A stretch of 45,405 nt of DNA from Thermoplasmatales archaeon UBA509 (GTDB lineage: Archaea; Thermoplasmatota; Thermoplasmata; Thermoplasmatales; Thermoplasmataceae), in contig DAJC01000002.1 in the NCBI GenBank assembly GCA_002498845.1, forward strand, positions 33,030-78,434. The letters are read 5' to 3'. Shown here one piece after another: positions 7,693 to 16,857 of this stretch. The position numbers were made by a program, and so were the translations under genes. The notes beneath the pieces are model-generated. The model did no database searches. It was not told the origin of the DNA and saw only the letters and a list, made by a program, of their open reading frames with translations. How positions within the stretch are numbered: position 1 is the stretch's first letter; every line of letters starts with the position of its first letter.

Positions 7693-9141
7693 TCACCCGA
7701 ACAATCCGTTTGCCATGCTTATGAGGGATGGCCACCATATGACCACCACTGAAAGGGCCACTGTTATGAATGCAGAAGCATATATTGGTACCCTGGTTGA
7801 AGTCGACATATCAAATGACTCTCCGGGAATGGGATCCTTCCCAAACATATACAGAATGATCCTGAAATAATAGAAAACAGAAATTGCGCTGTTCAGTATG
7901 GCGATTATGGCAAGCCACCAGAGATTTCCCTCTATGAGTGACAGGAAAAGGAGATACTTGGCAAAGAACCCTCCAGTTATTGGGACTCCTGCCAGTGCAA
8001 GGAGCATCACTGCGAAACTCACAGCAGTTGCAGGTGATTTCTTGGCCAGGCCAGAAACGTCGCTGATCATAACATTGTCTTTCTTGATCAGATTCAGTGT
8101 TATGAAAGCTCCACCCTTCATGAACACGTAAACTAGAGCATAGAACATCCCTGCCGCAACTGCCACATCAACAACTGCAGAATTTGTGTTTCCTACAAAG
8201 CCCACCACTGCAAGCACAAGTATCAGATACCCTGCCTGCGCTATGCTGGAATATGCCAGGAGCCTTTTCAGGTTGTTCTGTGAGAGGGCTGCAACGTTGC
8301 CGTATGTCATTGTCAGTATGGAAAGTATGATGAAGAGATATGAAACATCCCTGAAATCCGAGGAGAAACCCACAAGGAAAATCTTCAGTATTACCAGAAA
8401 AGCCAGGACCTTGCTTCCAGCAGCAAGATACGCAGAGATGGAATTTTCTGTGCCATCATAGGCATCAAGTGCCCACTGATGCATGGGAAATATTGCCAGC
8501 TTAAATCCGAACCCGATTATGAGGAACACAAGTGAAATGAGGAGTTCCGGCGAAGGTGAAGCTGATTTCAGTACCTGGAGATTAAATGTTCCGGTCTGAA
8601 GAAAGAAGAATGAAGCACCGAAAAGTATGAATGCAGTTGCGATTGTTCCAGTGAAGAAGTACTTGATTGTGCCTTCCAGGTTACGCCTGGATTTGCCAAA
8701 GCTTGCCAGAACATACGTTCCTATACTGACTGATTCGAATGCCACGAAAAGCGTGATTATGTTATAGCTGAACGCAGCAAATATCATGCCAACTGAAACA
8801 AAGAGCAGGGTTGCGTAGAATACTTCACTCTTTGATTTAATTGACCTTGTTGCCGGATATGAAATGAGCATTCCAGAAAGCAGCATGACTATGGCGAAGT
8901 ATATGCCGAAGTCTGAGTACTGGAAAGTGCCATTAAAGAGGGATTTTCCAACAGGTGAAAGGAAAAATACCATGATTGCGGATATTCCCAGGGCTCCGAA
9001 TGAGATCCATGAGATTATACGCTTCTCGATTCTGAATGTTCCAAGGGCAAGGATTATGAAGCCCACAAGCCCAAGGAATATCTCAGGCGTGAATGTTACA
9101 AGAGCCTGTGCTCCACTCAGTGAAATTATTGCAGCTGTCAT
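7693..9141 (-). CDS. nuoN: Complex I subunit NuoN (antiporter-like membrane subunit)
   Basis: This is one of three antiporter-like proton-pumping subunits of the complex I membrane arm. Its 482 residues form many hydrophobic helices. Family marks include the helix with GFGFKLAIFPMHQWALDAYD (conserved K and the HxW loop), NNLKRLLAYSSIAQAGY (broken-helix region) and the repeated Mrp-like layout. Its start abuts the nuoM stop, overlapping by 1 base. It is the last recognised complex I subunit in the operon; two unknown small genes follow. Confidence 0.95.
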   Translation of the reverse strand: MTAAIISLSGAQALVTFTPEIFLGLVGFIILALGTFRIEKRIISWISFGALGISAIMVFFLSPVGKSLFNGTFQYSDFGIYFAIVMLLSGMLISYPATRSIKSKSEVFYATLLFVSVGMIFAAFSYNIITLFVAFESVSIGTYVLASFGKSRRNLEGTIKYFFTGTIATAFILFGASFFFLQTGTFNLQVLKSASPSPELLISLVFLIIGFGFKLAIFPMHQWALDAYDGTENSISAYLAAGSKVLAFLVILKIFLVGFSSDFRDVSYLFIILSILTMTYGNVAALSQNNLKRLLAYSSIAQAGYLILVLAVVGFVGNTNSAVVDVAVAAGMFYALVYVFMKGGAFITLNLIKKDNVMISDVSGLAKKSPATAVSFAVMLLALAGVPITGGFFAKYLLFLSLIEGNLWWLAIIAILNSAISVFYYFRIILYMFGKDPIPGESFDMSTSTRVPIYASAFITVALSVVVIWWPSLISMANGLFG

Positions 9142-10622
9142 TAGATTATTCCTCCAACATAGGATACTAGTATGCCATAGATCAGATTCGGAACTATTCC
9201 AAGAATGAATATGGCTGCGAACGTCCCAATAAGTATGGCAAATCTTGATGGCGTCAAGTCGGCGATCTTGCCGAGATTCTCATTATAGGGTCCGTAAAGC
9301 GATCTCTGCGCTGCCCATATGTGATAGGATGCAGTAACTATCATTCCAAGTATCACCAGCAGTATGAGCCAGCCGATTGCTGCAAAAGACCCCACAAGAA
9401 TTGAGAACTCACCGATAAATCCTGCCAATCCTGGAAGGCCAAGGGATGCAAGCAGTCCAGCAAGAAGGAATGTGCTGAGCATTGGCACTTCACGGTAAAT
9501 GCCACCAAGACCGTAGGTTGTTTCCTTTCCTGTACTGATCTTTATGAAATACAGCGCCGTGAATATCATGGCCATGATGAGCCCATGAGCCACTATCTGG
9601 AACATGCCACCAGCCAGCTCAAGGCTGGCGGTATATTTTGTGCCCTCCAGAAGGCCTGCTCCGAATGAAAGTGTGACAAAGCCCATTGCTCCCGCACTGG
9701 CGAATGCCATCATGCGCTTGAGGTTCTTCTGGATCAGCGCTGTGAATGAGAAATAAAGGAGGCTGATGATGCCCAGGGCAACCAGAAGCTGCAGTATACC
9801 GGTTCCAAGTGAGCTGTATATTGGCATGAGTATCCCGAACAGCCCGTAACCACCCATCAGGGATAAACCACCTGCAAGTATAACTGTGCCCGGATACGGG
9901 GATGTCTCATACGTATCAGGAAGCCAGGAGTGAAGAGGGAAAGATGGCATCTTCACCAGAAATGCGAAGAGGAAACCGAAAAATGCGAAATACCTGAGAG
10001 CAGATGGAATCATGTCAATGTACTTCGACTGCATTAGCGCGCCTATCTCGAAGGTGAACACTCCCGTTGCATCATAGTGATATGCGTATACTGTGAATAT
10101 GGCAAGGAGAAGAAACACTGAACCTATGTGTGTATACACGAAGAACTTCAGTGAAACATGATCCTTGTTTCTTCCCCCGTATTGCGCAACCATGAAGTAT
10201 ACAGGTATGAGCACGACTTCCCAGAATATATAGAAAAACAGGAAGTCTCTGGAAATAAGTATTCCGTAGAGCCCAACCTCGGTTATCATGATGTATGAAT
10301 ACATTGTCTGGGTGAATTCATGCTTCCCTGCTATGAAAGCCGCGATGAATATGACAATTCCGGAAAGTATGAGCAGAGCATCGGCAAAGCCACTCACTCC
10401 AATGGAGAACGCAATACCGATGGAAGGTGCAAGATTGTAAACACTCTCTGAACGGAATCCTCCAGACCCGTAACCCGTGCTGAATCTCAGTATGCTGTAT
10501 ACTATTGTGGCAATAAGGAATATGGCAGTGGCGATGAGGGCATATTCACGCCTGCGATCCGTAAAGGCGAATGAAAACAATGAGGCAAGTACCATTATTA
10601 TGAATAGTATGAGAATGAACAA
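9141..10622 (-). CDS. nuoM: Complex I subunit NuoM (antiporter-like membrane subunit)
   Basis: This is the second antiporter-like proton channel of the membrane arm, 493 residues with about 14 helices. It shows FYIFWEVVLIPVYFMV with the conserved membrane glutamate, VKMPSFPLHSWLPDTYETSP with the conserved lysine and HSWLPD loop, and NLKRMMAFASAGAMGF. The start is a TTG just after the nuoL stop; the first ATG, at 10595, would remove nine residues of the first helix, so TTG is preferred. Confidence 0.95.
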   Translation of the reverse strand: MFILILFIIMVLASLFSFAFTDRRREYALIATAIFLIATIVYSILRFSTGYGSGGFRSESVYNLAPSIGIAFSIGVSGFADALLILSGIVIFIAAFIAGKHEFTQTMYSYIMITEVGLYGILISRDFLFFYIFWEVVLIPVYFMVAQYGGRNKDHVSLKFFVYTHIGSVFLLLAIFTVYAYHYDATGVFTFEIGALMQSKYIDMIPSALRYFAFFGFLFAFLVKMPSFPLHSWLPDTYETSPYPGTVILAGGLSLMGGYGLFGILMPIYSSLGTGILQLLVALGIISLLYFSFTALIQKNLKRMMAFASAGAMGFVTLSFGAGLLEGTKYTASLELAGGMFQIVAHGLIMAMIFTALYFIKISTGKETTYGLGGIYREVPMLSTFLLAGLLASLGLPGLAGFIGEFSILVGSFAAIGWLILLVILGMIVTASYHIWAAQRSLYGPYNENLGKIADLTPSRFAILIGTFAAIFILGIVPNLIYGILVSYVGGII

Positions 10623-10623
10623 G

Positions 10624-12561
10624 TTACATCAACCCCGCCAGAAGCATTATGATAAAAACAATGGAAATGCCTATTATCAGAACAACAAAGTAGTTCTCCA
10701 CAACTCCGTCCTGCAGCTTCCTGAAGAATGACCCAAGACTCAATGTTCCTGCCCCTGTCCTGTCCACTGCGTTGTTGTACGCATTCTCAAATGTGGCAAT
10801 TCCTCCTGATACAGGTGTTATGACTCTCTCGGCAATTATGTTGGTGAAAAGAGTGTCAAGGTAGAACTTGTTCTTCGCAAGCCTGTAAAGCCTGTTCTTG
10901 CTGAAATCCATGTGTCTCCACCTGTCTGTGCCGTAAAGAACATATGTCACGATAAGGCCTATGGCCAGGAGCGTGATGGGTATGGCTTCAATGTAAATTG
11001 GAACAGACGGAACAAAAGCTTCCGGAGTGATGAATTTATAGAAAGGAGTCTGTATGAGGCCAAGTAAAAGTGCCCCTGCGGCAAGGATGAACAGTGGTAT
11101 GAGCGCCCAGACAGAGGGGTCCTTTGCATGCTCAGCCAGGTGTGACCTGGGCTTTCCCAGCGAGACACGGAAGAACATCCTGAACGTGTAAAGTGTGGTG
11201 AGAAGCGAGCCGGTAGCAAGGAATATCCATGGGATAAAACTCCAGGCTGTGCCATAATGCGCATAATAAAGCCAGGAGGCTGAAATTATAGAATCCTTGG
11301 AGAAGTAGCCAGCAGTTCCAGGAAATGCTATGAGTGCCAGCGACCCTATGAAGAGAAGGGTGACTGTCATGGGCATCTTTCTCCACAGACCTCCCATGTC
11401 CCTTGTGTCCCTGAGATCCATAAGGGCTATGAGTATGGCACCTGCTGCCATGAACAGAAGTGCCTTAAACACTGCGTGGACAACCAGATGGAACATTCCC
11501 AGAGGTACAGCAGCATAACCGAACAGTCCGCCAAGACCTATGGCTGCAAACATGTATCCTATCTGACTTATTGTTGAATATGCCAGGATACGTTTTATGT
11601 CATTTACAAATATTCCGATTATTCCAGCAAACACAGCAGTAAAGGCTCCAAGTATGGCCACTGAATAGAGTGCGAATGGTGCAGCTGCGTAAAATATGTT
11701 GAAGACCCTGGCAACAAGATAGACTCCGGCAGTAACCATTGTTGCTGCATGGATAAGAGCGGAAACCGTAGTTGGGCCTTCCATTGCATCCGGTATCCAT
11801 ACGTGAAGCGGGAACTGTGCGGATTTACCTGCTGCTCCTGCCAGAAACAGTACTGCAACAATACCAAGAGTGTTCTTTCCTATATAGGAAGCAATCAGAC
11901 TGGCATTGTTGATAAGGAACGGTATGCTGAGAGGGCTGTTGCTGCCAAGACCTGGAAAACCAACCAGAGAATCGTAAAGAATTGCCATTCCAACAAGGAA
12001 TAGCAGATCACCAACTCTTGTCACTATGAATGCCTTCTTGGCAGCAGCTGTGGCATTTGGCTTGAAAAACCAGAAGCCTATGAGAAGGTATGAACACAGT
12101 CCCACCAGTTCCCAGAACAGGAAGAATACAACCAGGTTAGAAGCCACCACAAGCCCCAGCATTCCCGCTGTGAACAGGGAAGTTTCCGCAAAATACACAT
12201 GCTTATTGGGATCATTCTTCATGTAATACAGGGCAAATAGATGTATCATCAATGACACAAATGATACCATAAGTGCCATCATTATGGAGAGCCTGTCAAT
12301 GAATATGCCAATGTCTATGTTGAAGAACCACAGGTAATGGTTGTATGCGTATTGCCCGGTAATAACATAAAGTTTTGAGCTGTTTGACACAACCGTTCCG
12401 GCATCAACGTAGAAAAATGTTATTATTGAGGCAACCAGTGCTCCGCCAACAGCAAGAGATGCTATGATCCCTGCCAGCGATTTATAACGCTTCCCAACTG
12501 CGAGAGCTATTGGGGCACCAATGAGAGGACTTAGAAATATGAACCAACCAGGCCAATACAT
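10624..12561 (-). CDS. nuoL: Complex I subunit NuoL (antiporter-like membrane subunit)
   Basis: NuoL is the distal proton-pumping subunit of complex I, with a long C-terminal lateral helix reaching along the membrane arm. The 645-residue size fits. Diagnostic parts are [39 protein letters not shown]-like loop (here [20 protein letters not shown] follows), and [18 protein letters not shown]. The C-terminal end is one more hydrophobic helix ([20 protein letters not shown]). The ATG at 12561 follows the nuoK stop by one base. Confidence 0.97.
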   Translation of the reverse strand: [645 protein letters not shown]

Positions 12562-12562
12562 G

Positions 12563-12862
12563 TTACCACTTTATCTCCTTCAGCAGGGAAATGGCAATCC
12601 TGCCGACCTTTTTATATGTGGCTGTGAGCAGACTGAGGCCCACAACTGATTCCACTGCGCCTATTGCAATGCCAAACAGCGCCATTATTAATGGATCAAC
12701 TGATCCGTAGGCTATTGCTACGGCAACGAGATTGAGAATTGCAGAGTTAATGATTATCTCAAGGGAGATCAGCATCTTAATGCCGATGTTGGACGTCATC
12801 ACCCCATAGAGGCCAATGACAAAGAGGATCAGGGAAAGCATGCTCACAAGAAGTATCTGCAT
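12563..12862 (-). CDS. nuoK: Complex I subunit NuoK
   Basis: This small membrane subunit of 99 residues has three helices, the family standard. It carries the two conserved membrane glutamates, in LISLEIIINSAILN and in IGAVESVVGLSLL, which are part of the charged axis of the proton pathway. Its start codon overlaps the stop of the preceding nuoJ2 (TAATG). The call is secure. Confidence 0.96.
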   Translation of the reverse strand: MQILLVSMLSLILFVIGLYGVMTSNIGIKMLISLEIIINSAILNLVAVAIAYGSVDPLIMALFGIAIGAVESVVGLSLLTATYKKVGRIAISLLKEIKW

Positions 12863-13080
12863 TAATCTTCCCTCCCTGCTATATAGAACATGCCTATGAT
12901 TCCGGCCACCAGAATGAGCGAAAGCAGTTCAAATGGTATAAGGTATTTTCCGAACAGCGTGGTTCCGATCTGGGCAATGTTCTGTGAAGATGGGGTGAAG
13001 TTGTACCTTATCCTTGCCACTTCAATTCCGAATACAACAAGGAACAGGGCAGCCGCAACTGCTGATAATTTGTTATTCAA
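12862..13080 (-). CDS. nuoJ2: Complex I subunit NuoJ, C-terminal half (split gene)
   Basis: In most organisms NuoJ is one protein of about 160-200 residues with five helices. Here the C-terminal part is a separate 72-residue gene: one helix at the start (AVAAALFLVVFGIEV), a loop resembling the NuoJ region before the last helix (IAQIGTTLFGKYLIPFEL), and a final helix (LLSLILVAGIIGMFYIAG). It starts with TTG, overlapping the end of nuoJ1 by 8 bases, with GGAGGT upstream. Clear start and stop signals on both pieces argue for an inherited split rather than a sequencing error. Confidence 0.9.
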   Translation of the reverse strand: MNNKLSAVAAALFLVVFGIEVARIRYNFTPSSQNIAQIGTTLFGKYLIPFELLSLILVAGIIGMFYIAGRED

Positions 13081-13321
13081 GTTCCTTACCTCCGCTGAGC
13101 ATCAGTGTAAATACGAGCAGTGTTACTACTGCGCCCACAAAGACTAGAAGCTCCACGGCCCCTATGATTGATCCACCAAGGAATATGAAGAGTGCGGAGA
13201 GCATTACCAGGAAGACCATCAGATAAACCGCAGAATGCGTAAGGTTCTTTTCTGCAACGGTCTTGAGCGCAAGTGGTATCAGGATAATGGCGAACAGTAT
13301 GAGGACAATGGTGTAGATCAC
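13073..13321 (-). CDS. nuoJ1: Complex I subunit NuoJ, N-terminal half (split gene)
   Basis: This 82-residue protein has three membrane helices and matches the N-terminal half of NuoJ: IVLILFAIILIPLALKTV, then SAVYLMVFLVMLSALFIFLG, and the GAVELLVFVGAVVTLLVFTLML segment that contains the conserved pi-bulge helix region of NuoJ. The start is GTG, overlapping the nuoI stop by 4 bases. It is translated beside nuoJ2, and the two should assemble as one functional NuoJ. Confidence 0.92.
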   Translation of the reverse strand: MIYTIVLILFAIILIPLALKTVAEKNLTHSAVYLMVFLVMLSALFIFLGGSIIGAVELLVFVGAVVTLLVFTLMLSGGKELE

Positions 13322-13752
13322 TTTATCACCTCGTCCTCGGGCAGTGAGAGCTCTTCAGGGGAATAAGTGAAACTGTTTCTTGTCCTGGCGAGTTCGAACG
13401 TATGCGTAAGGTAAATGGCATCAGTAGGACAGATCTCCTCACAATTGCGGCATACTGTGCAGGTGCCGAAGTTAACATCAGGATATATGTGCCTCTTGTT
13501 TCTTGGGTTATCACGGTTCACCTTCTGCATGGTTATGCTCTTGTTTGGACAGACCTGCTCGCAGAGGGTACACCCAACACAGTCATCAAGGCTCAGGAAT
13601 ATCCTGAACCTGAACCTGTCGGGGTAATCCGGCTTCTCTTCAGGATACTGCACCGTTACCGGCTTCTGGAAAACGTGTTTGCCCACAGTTACAACTGCCT
13701 TTATTGTGCCTATCAGCGGTATTTCCTTCTTTGGTTCTTTAACTTCTATCAT
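13318..13752 (-). CDS. nuoI: Complex I subunit NuoI (two [4Fe-4S] clusters)
   Basis: NuoI carries iron-sulfur clusters N6a and N6b, which pass electrons toward NuoB. The 144 residues contain two classical ferredoxin motifs: C58, C61, C64, C68 (CVGCTLCEQVCP) and C98, C101, C104, C108 (CTVCRNCEEICP), with RFRFR before the first. It overlaps nuoH by 4 bases upstream and nuoJ1 by 4 downstream. With no NuoEFG in the operon, this subunit is a plausible entry point for electrons from a soluble carrier such as ferredoxin. Confidence 0.97.
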   Translation of the reverse strand: MIEVKEPKKEIPLIGTIKAVVTVGKHVFQKPVTVQYPEEKPDYPDRFRFRIFLSLDDCVGCTLCEQVCPNKSITMQKVNRDNPRNKRHIYPDVNFGTCTVCRNCEEICPTDAIYLTHTFELARTRNSFTYSPEELSLPEDEVIK

Positions 13753-14789
13753 AGCGACAACCCCAGAGTTAATATTCCTGCAATTACCAGGTTAATTATA
13801 GCTGCCGGCAACAGATACTTCCATCCCATATTGACAAACCTGTCTATCCTTATCCTTGGAACTGACAGCCAGATTGTGAATGAAAGTATGACCAAGACCA
13901 TTGCCTTGATGAAGAGATATATGAATCCAGCATCGCCTGAAAATGGGCCATTGTATGCACCAAGATAAAGGAGGGACACTATCATTGAACCCAGGAAGAT
14001 GCTTCCGAACATTCCCATGTAGAACATGCCGAACCTCATGCCGGAATACTCAATGGAATGGCCTGAGACAAGCTCACTGTCACTTTCACTCATATCAAAA
14101 GGAGAATAAGCTGCCCTTGCAATCATTGCAATGAAGAAAACACCAAGGCCGATCACCTGTGGTATACCATATGGAATGGACTGAACGGAAATAAGGTTCA
14201 CCAGGTCGAGCGGCTGATTTGTCCTGGCTGATGCCATCATCACCAGGGCAAGCACAGAGATCATCATTGGAATTTCAAAGGATATATCCTTGGCAACCCC
14301 CCTCAGGGCTCCCAGCACGGCATATTTGTTCTTGGAACTCACGCCTGCCAGAACTTCCCCTACAGGCATAATGGCCAGTGCCGCGAAGAGAAGCAGGAGG
14401 GAAACATCGGAATGTGTAATGGTGAGTGACCCGATGTAATAGAAATCTCCATATGGAATGATGGCAAACGCCATTATGAGACCGAGGAAAACAACTATTG
14501 GTGCAATCTTGTAGGGCAGATCATCACGCCTGCTTGGGAGTATGCTTTCCTTTCCAACGAGCTTCAGGGCATCAGCTATGAGCTGCAGTGTGCCAGCTTT
14601 ACCCACTCTGTTGGGACCTATCCTCAGCTGCACACGGGCCATGTATTTACGGAAGAGGTATATCATGACTATGAGCATGACCACTACGAAAATCAGCATG
14701 AACAGTGTTTCGAAGATATAAGCCAGAATATAAGCAGGGTAATGCCCCAGTATTCCAAAGAATGCCGCCAACCTTTCCAGGACACTCAT
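13749..14789 (-). CDS. nuoH: Complex I subunit NuoH
   Basis: NuoH is the membrane subunit that, with NuoB and NuoD, forms the quinone chamber. The 346 residues have about eight helices. The family signatures are RKYMARVQLRIGPNRVGKAG near residues 48-67 and the acidic loop SPFDMSESDSELVSGHSIEY, both essential for quinone coupling. Its ATG overlaps the nuoD stop (ATGA), and GGTGGA precedes it. Confidence 0.97.
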   Translation of the reverse strand: MSVLERLAAFFGILGHYPAYILAYIFETLFMLIFVVVMLIVMIYLFRKYMARVQLRIGPNRVGKAGTLQLIADALKLVGKESILPSRRDDLPYKIAPIVVFLGLIMAFAIIPYGDFYYIGSLTITHSDVSLLLLFAALAIMPVGEVLAGVSSKNKYAVLGALRGVAKDISFEIPMMISVLALVMMASARTNQPLDLVNLISVQSIPYGIPQVIGLGVFFIAMIARAAYSPFDMSESDSELVSGHSIEYSGMRFGMFYMGMFGSIFLGSMIVSLLYLGAYNGPFSGDAGFIYLFIKAMVLVILSFTIWLSVPRIRIDRFVNMGWKYLLPAAIINLVIAGILTLGLSL

Positions 14790-15919
14790 CTGTCCACCTC
14801 GCCGAACACGAGGTCAGTGGTACCTGAAATTGAGAAAAGATCAGCTATCATGACATCCTTGGCCAGATATGGAAGAACACTGAGATTCCTCATGGCAGGG
14901 CTCCTCACGTGGACCCTGTAGGGCTTGACACTTCCATCTGCTACAATATAGACGCCAAATTCACCCTTGGAGGATTCTGTCCTTGCATATGCCTCCCCCT
15001 CTCCCCTCAGCCTTATCATCAGGGATTTCTTTGCTTTGGGATTGAAATATGGGCCATCAGGTATCTTCTTGATGGCCTGCTTGATTATTCTTATGGACTG
15101 GCGCATCTCCTCAAACCTTACCAGAAATCTGGCAAGATTGTCTTTCTTGTATGATACCGGTATGTCAAAGTTCAGCTTATCGTAAACAAGGTATGGCTCA
15201 GCCTTCCTTACGTCATAATCCACGCCAGATGCCCTTAGCATTGGACCGGTCACCCCGTATTCTATTGCAACCTCAGGCTCAAGAATGCCCACTCCCTTGT
15301 TTCTTGATATGAATATGTCATTCTTCACGAATGTGCTGAAAATTTCCTCGAGCTTCTTGGGGAACTCCTCGGTGAACTGATCTATGTCGTAAATAATCTG
15401 GTCATCAATATCCTGGTAAACTCCACCAATGCTCATGTAATTTGTCTGCTGCCTTGAGCCGCTTACTGCGGTAAAAATTCTCAGTATCTTTTCCCGCTCT
15501 ATGAAGCAGTAGAAGAATGGGGTTAGCATACCAAGGTCAAGGCCAAAAGCTCCAGCCCACACAAGATGGGCTGCGATCCTGTTGAGCTCTGCCATTATGA
15601 CTCTTATCCACTGTGCCCTTTCAGGAGGCGGAATTCCAAGAACTTTCTCAGCAGCTTCCAGATAACCAAGCTCCATGTTCATTGCGCCAACATAATCCAT
15701 CCTGTCAAAGTAAATTAGGGAATCGCAGTAATAATCCATCTCACAGAGTTTTTCAGCATTTCTGTGGAGATATCCTATAATGGGCTCAACGTCCTTGACT
15801 GTTTCTCCGTCAAGCTTTACTCTCAGCCTCAGTACACCATGAGTGGATGGATGCTGCGGACCGATGTTGAGCTCAACCCACTCCCTGGACTGATCTATCT
15901 TCTCCCCTTCAACAACCAT
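14786..15919 (-). CDS. nuoD: Complex I subunit NuoD (49-kDa, quinone site)
   Basis: NuoD is the large catalytic subunit related to NiFe-hydrogenases that forms the quinone site next to cluster N2. Family marks are NIGPQHPSTHGVLRL near the N-terminus, GYLHRNAEKLCE, DYVGAMNME, and the C-terminal PYLAKDVMIADLFSISGTTD ending in GEVDR. I prefer ATG 15919 (377 residues), which overlaps the nuoC stop as TAATG and has GGAGATGG upstream; a TTG two codons earlier (15925) is possible. NuoC and NuoD are separate here, not fused. Confidence 0.97.
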   Translation of the reverse strand: MVVEGEKIDQSREWVELNIGPQHPSTHGVLRLRVKLDGETVKDVEPIIGYLHRNAEKLCEMDYYCDSLIYFDRMDYVGAMNMELGYLEAAEKVLGIPPPERAQWIRVIMAELNRIAAHLVWAGAFGLDLGMLTPFFYCFIEREKILRIFTAVSGSRQQTNYMSIGGVYQDIDDQIIYDIDQFTEEFPKKLEEIFSTFVKNDIFISRNKGVGILEPEVAIEYGVTGPMLRASGVDYDVRKAEPYLVYDKLNFDIPVSYKKDNLARFLVRFEEMRQSIRIIKQAIKKIPDGPYFNPKAKKSLMIRLRGEGEAYARTESSKGEFGVYIVADGSVKPYRVHVRSPAMRNLSVLPYLAKDVMIADLFSISGTTDLVFGEVDR

Positions 15920-16380
15920 TACCAACCATCTCCGGGATCAAAGGTTGCGTAATCATTGCCGTCTTCGTCCATGTTTATGTACTGTACCTTTGACAGGTCA
16001 TAGTTCTTCCTGAGTGGGTGGCCAACCCAGGATTCTGGCAGGAACAGGCGCTTAAGGTTTGGATGGCCTTCAAAGACTATACCCAGCATGTCATACTGTT
16101 CACGCTCTTCCCAGTTGGCCGAAGCATACAGGGATGAAATACTGGGCATTCTTTCATCCGTAGTCTCTGTTCTGACAACTACGTACTCATTTTCCTTCAT
16201 GTTGTGAAGGTGATAAACCACTTCCAGCCTGTCCTTGCGGTCAATGCCGGTAATCAGGGAAAGATGGTCGTAGCCCTTGCTCTTCAGGTCCTTTATCAGT
16301 TCAACAAGATTTTCCTTGGCGACCTTGAGATTTCTCCTTCCATCCTTTCCCCTGGTCTCCTCGATAATTTCAACCAACAA
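15919..16380 (-). CDS. nuoC: Complex I subunit NuoC (30-kDa)
   Basis: NuoC is a peripheral-arm scaffold subunit that sits against NuoD. The 153-residue protein shows the family core: HLSLITGIDRKDRLEVVYHL, TTDERMPSISSLYASANWEE and the signature EREQYDMLGIVFEGHPNLKR. The last part gives RKNYDL. The start is TTG at 16380, backed by AGGTGAT a few bases upstream. It follows nuoB by three bases. Confidence 0.95.
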   Translation of the reverse strand: MLVEIIEETRGKDGRRNLKVAKENLVELIKDLKSKGYDHLSLITGIDRKDRLEVVYHLHNMKENEYVVVRTETTDERMPSISSLYASANWEEREQYDMLGIVFEGHPNLKRLFLPESWVGHPLRKNYDLSKVQYINMDEDGNDYATFDPGDGW

Positions 16381-16383
16381 TCA

Positions 16384-16857
16384 TCACCTCTCCGCTTCGT
16401 TCCGTATCTTTTTCTGAAGCAGCATTATGCCGTATGTCAGCGCCTCAGGAGTTGGCGGGCATCCTGGAACATATACGTCAACTGGAACCACCCTGTCAAC
16501 ACCCAGGACCACGGAATATCCAAGATGATATGGCCCTCCCTGGATGACGCAGACTCCCATTGCTATAACGTACTTGGGGTAAGGCATCTCATCATAGATT
16601 CTCCTTAGCCTTGGCGCCATCTTTTTCGTGACAGTGCCTGATACTATCATCAGATCAGACTGCCGGGGTGAGTTTCTGAAAATTTCACTCCCAAACCTTG
16701 AAATATCCAGATTGGAAGCCTGTATTGCCATCATCTCTATGGCGCAGCATGCCAGTCCAAAAGTCAACGGCCAGAGCGAGTTGCTTCTGGCCCATTCCAT
16801 GGCCTGATCAACTGTTGTTGTAAGTGCACCGCCTTCTCCACTCTTCACTTCTGCCAC
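16384..16857 (-). CDS. nuoB: Complex I subunit NuoB (cluster N2)
   Basis: NuoB carries the terminal [4Fe-4S] cluster N2 that reduces quinone. All four ligands are visible: C37 and C38 (GLACCAIEM), C103 ([10 protein letters not shown]) and C133 ([11 protein letters not shown]). The motif [20 protein letters not shown] is close to the family consensus. The frame opens at GTG 16857, inside nuoA. A second GTG at 16848 overlaps the nuoA stop (GTGA) and sits better behind GAGGTGG, so the protein may be three residues shorter. The assignment does not depend on this. Confidence 0.97.
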   Translation of the reverse strand: MAEVKSGEGGALTTTVDQAMEWARSNSLWPLTFGLACCAIEMMAIQASNLDISRFGSEIFRNSPRQSDLMIVSGTVTKKMAPRLRRIYDEMPYPKYVIAMGVCVIQGGPYHLGYSVVLGVDRVVPVDVYVPGCPPTPEALTYGIMLLQKKIRNEAER

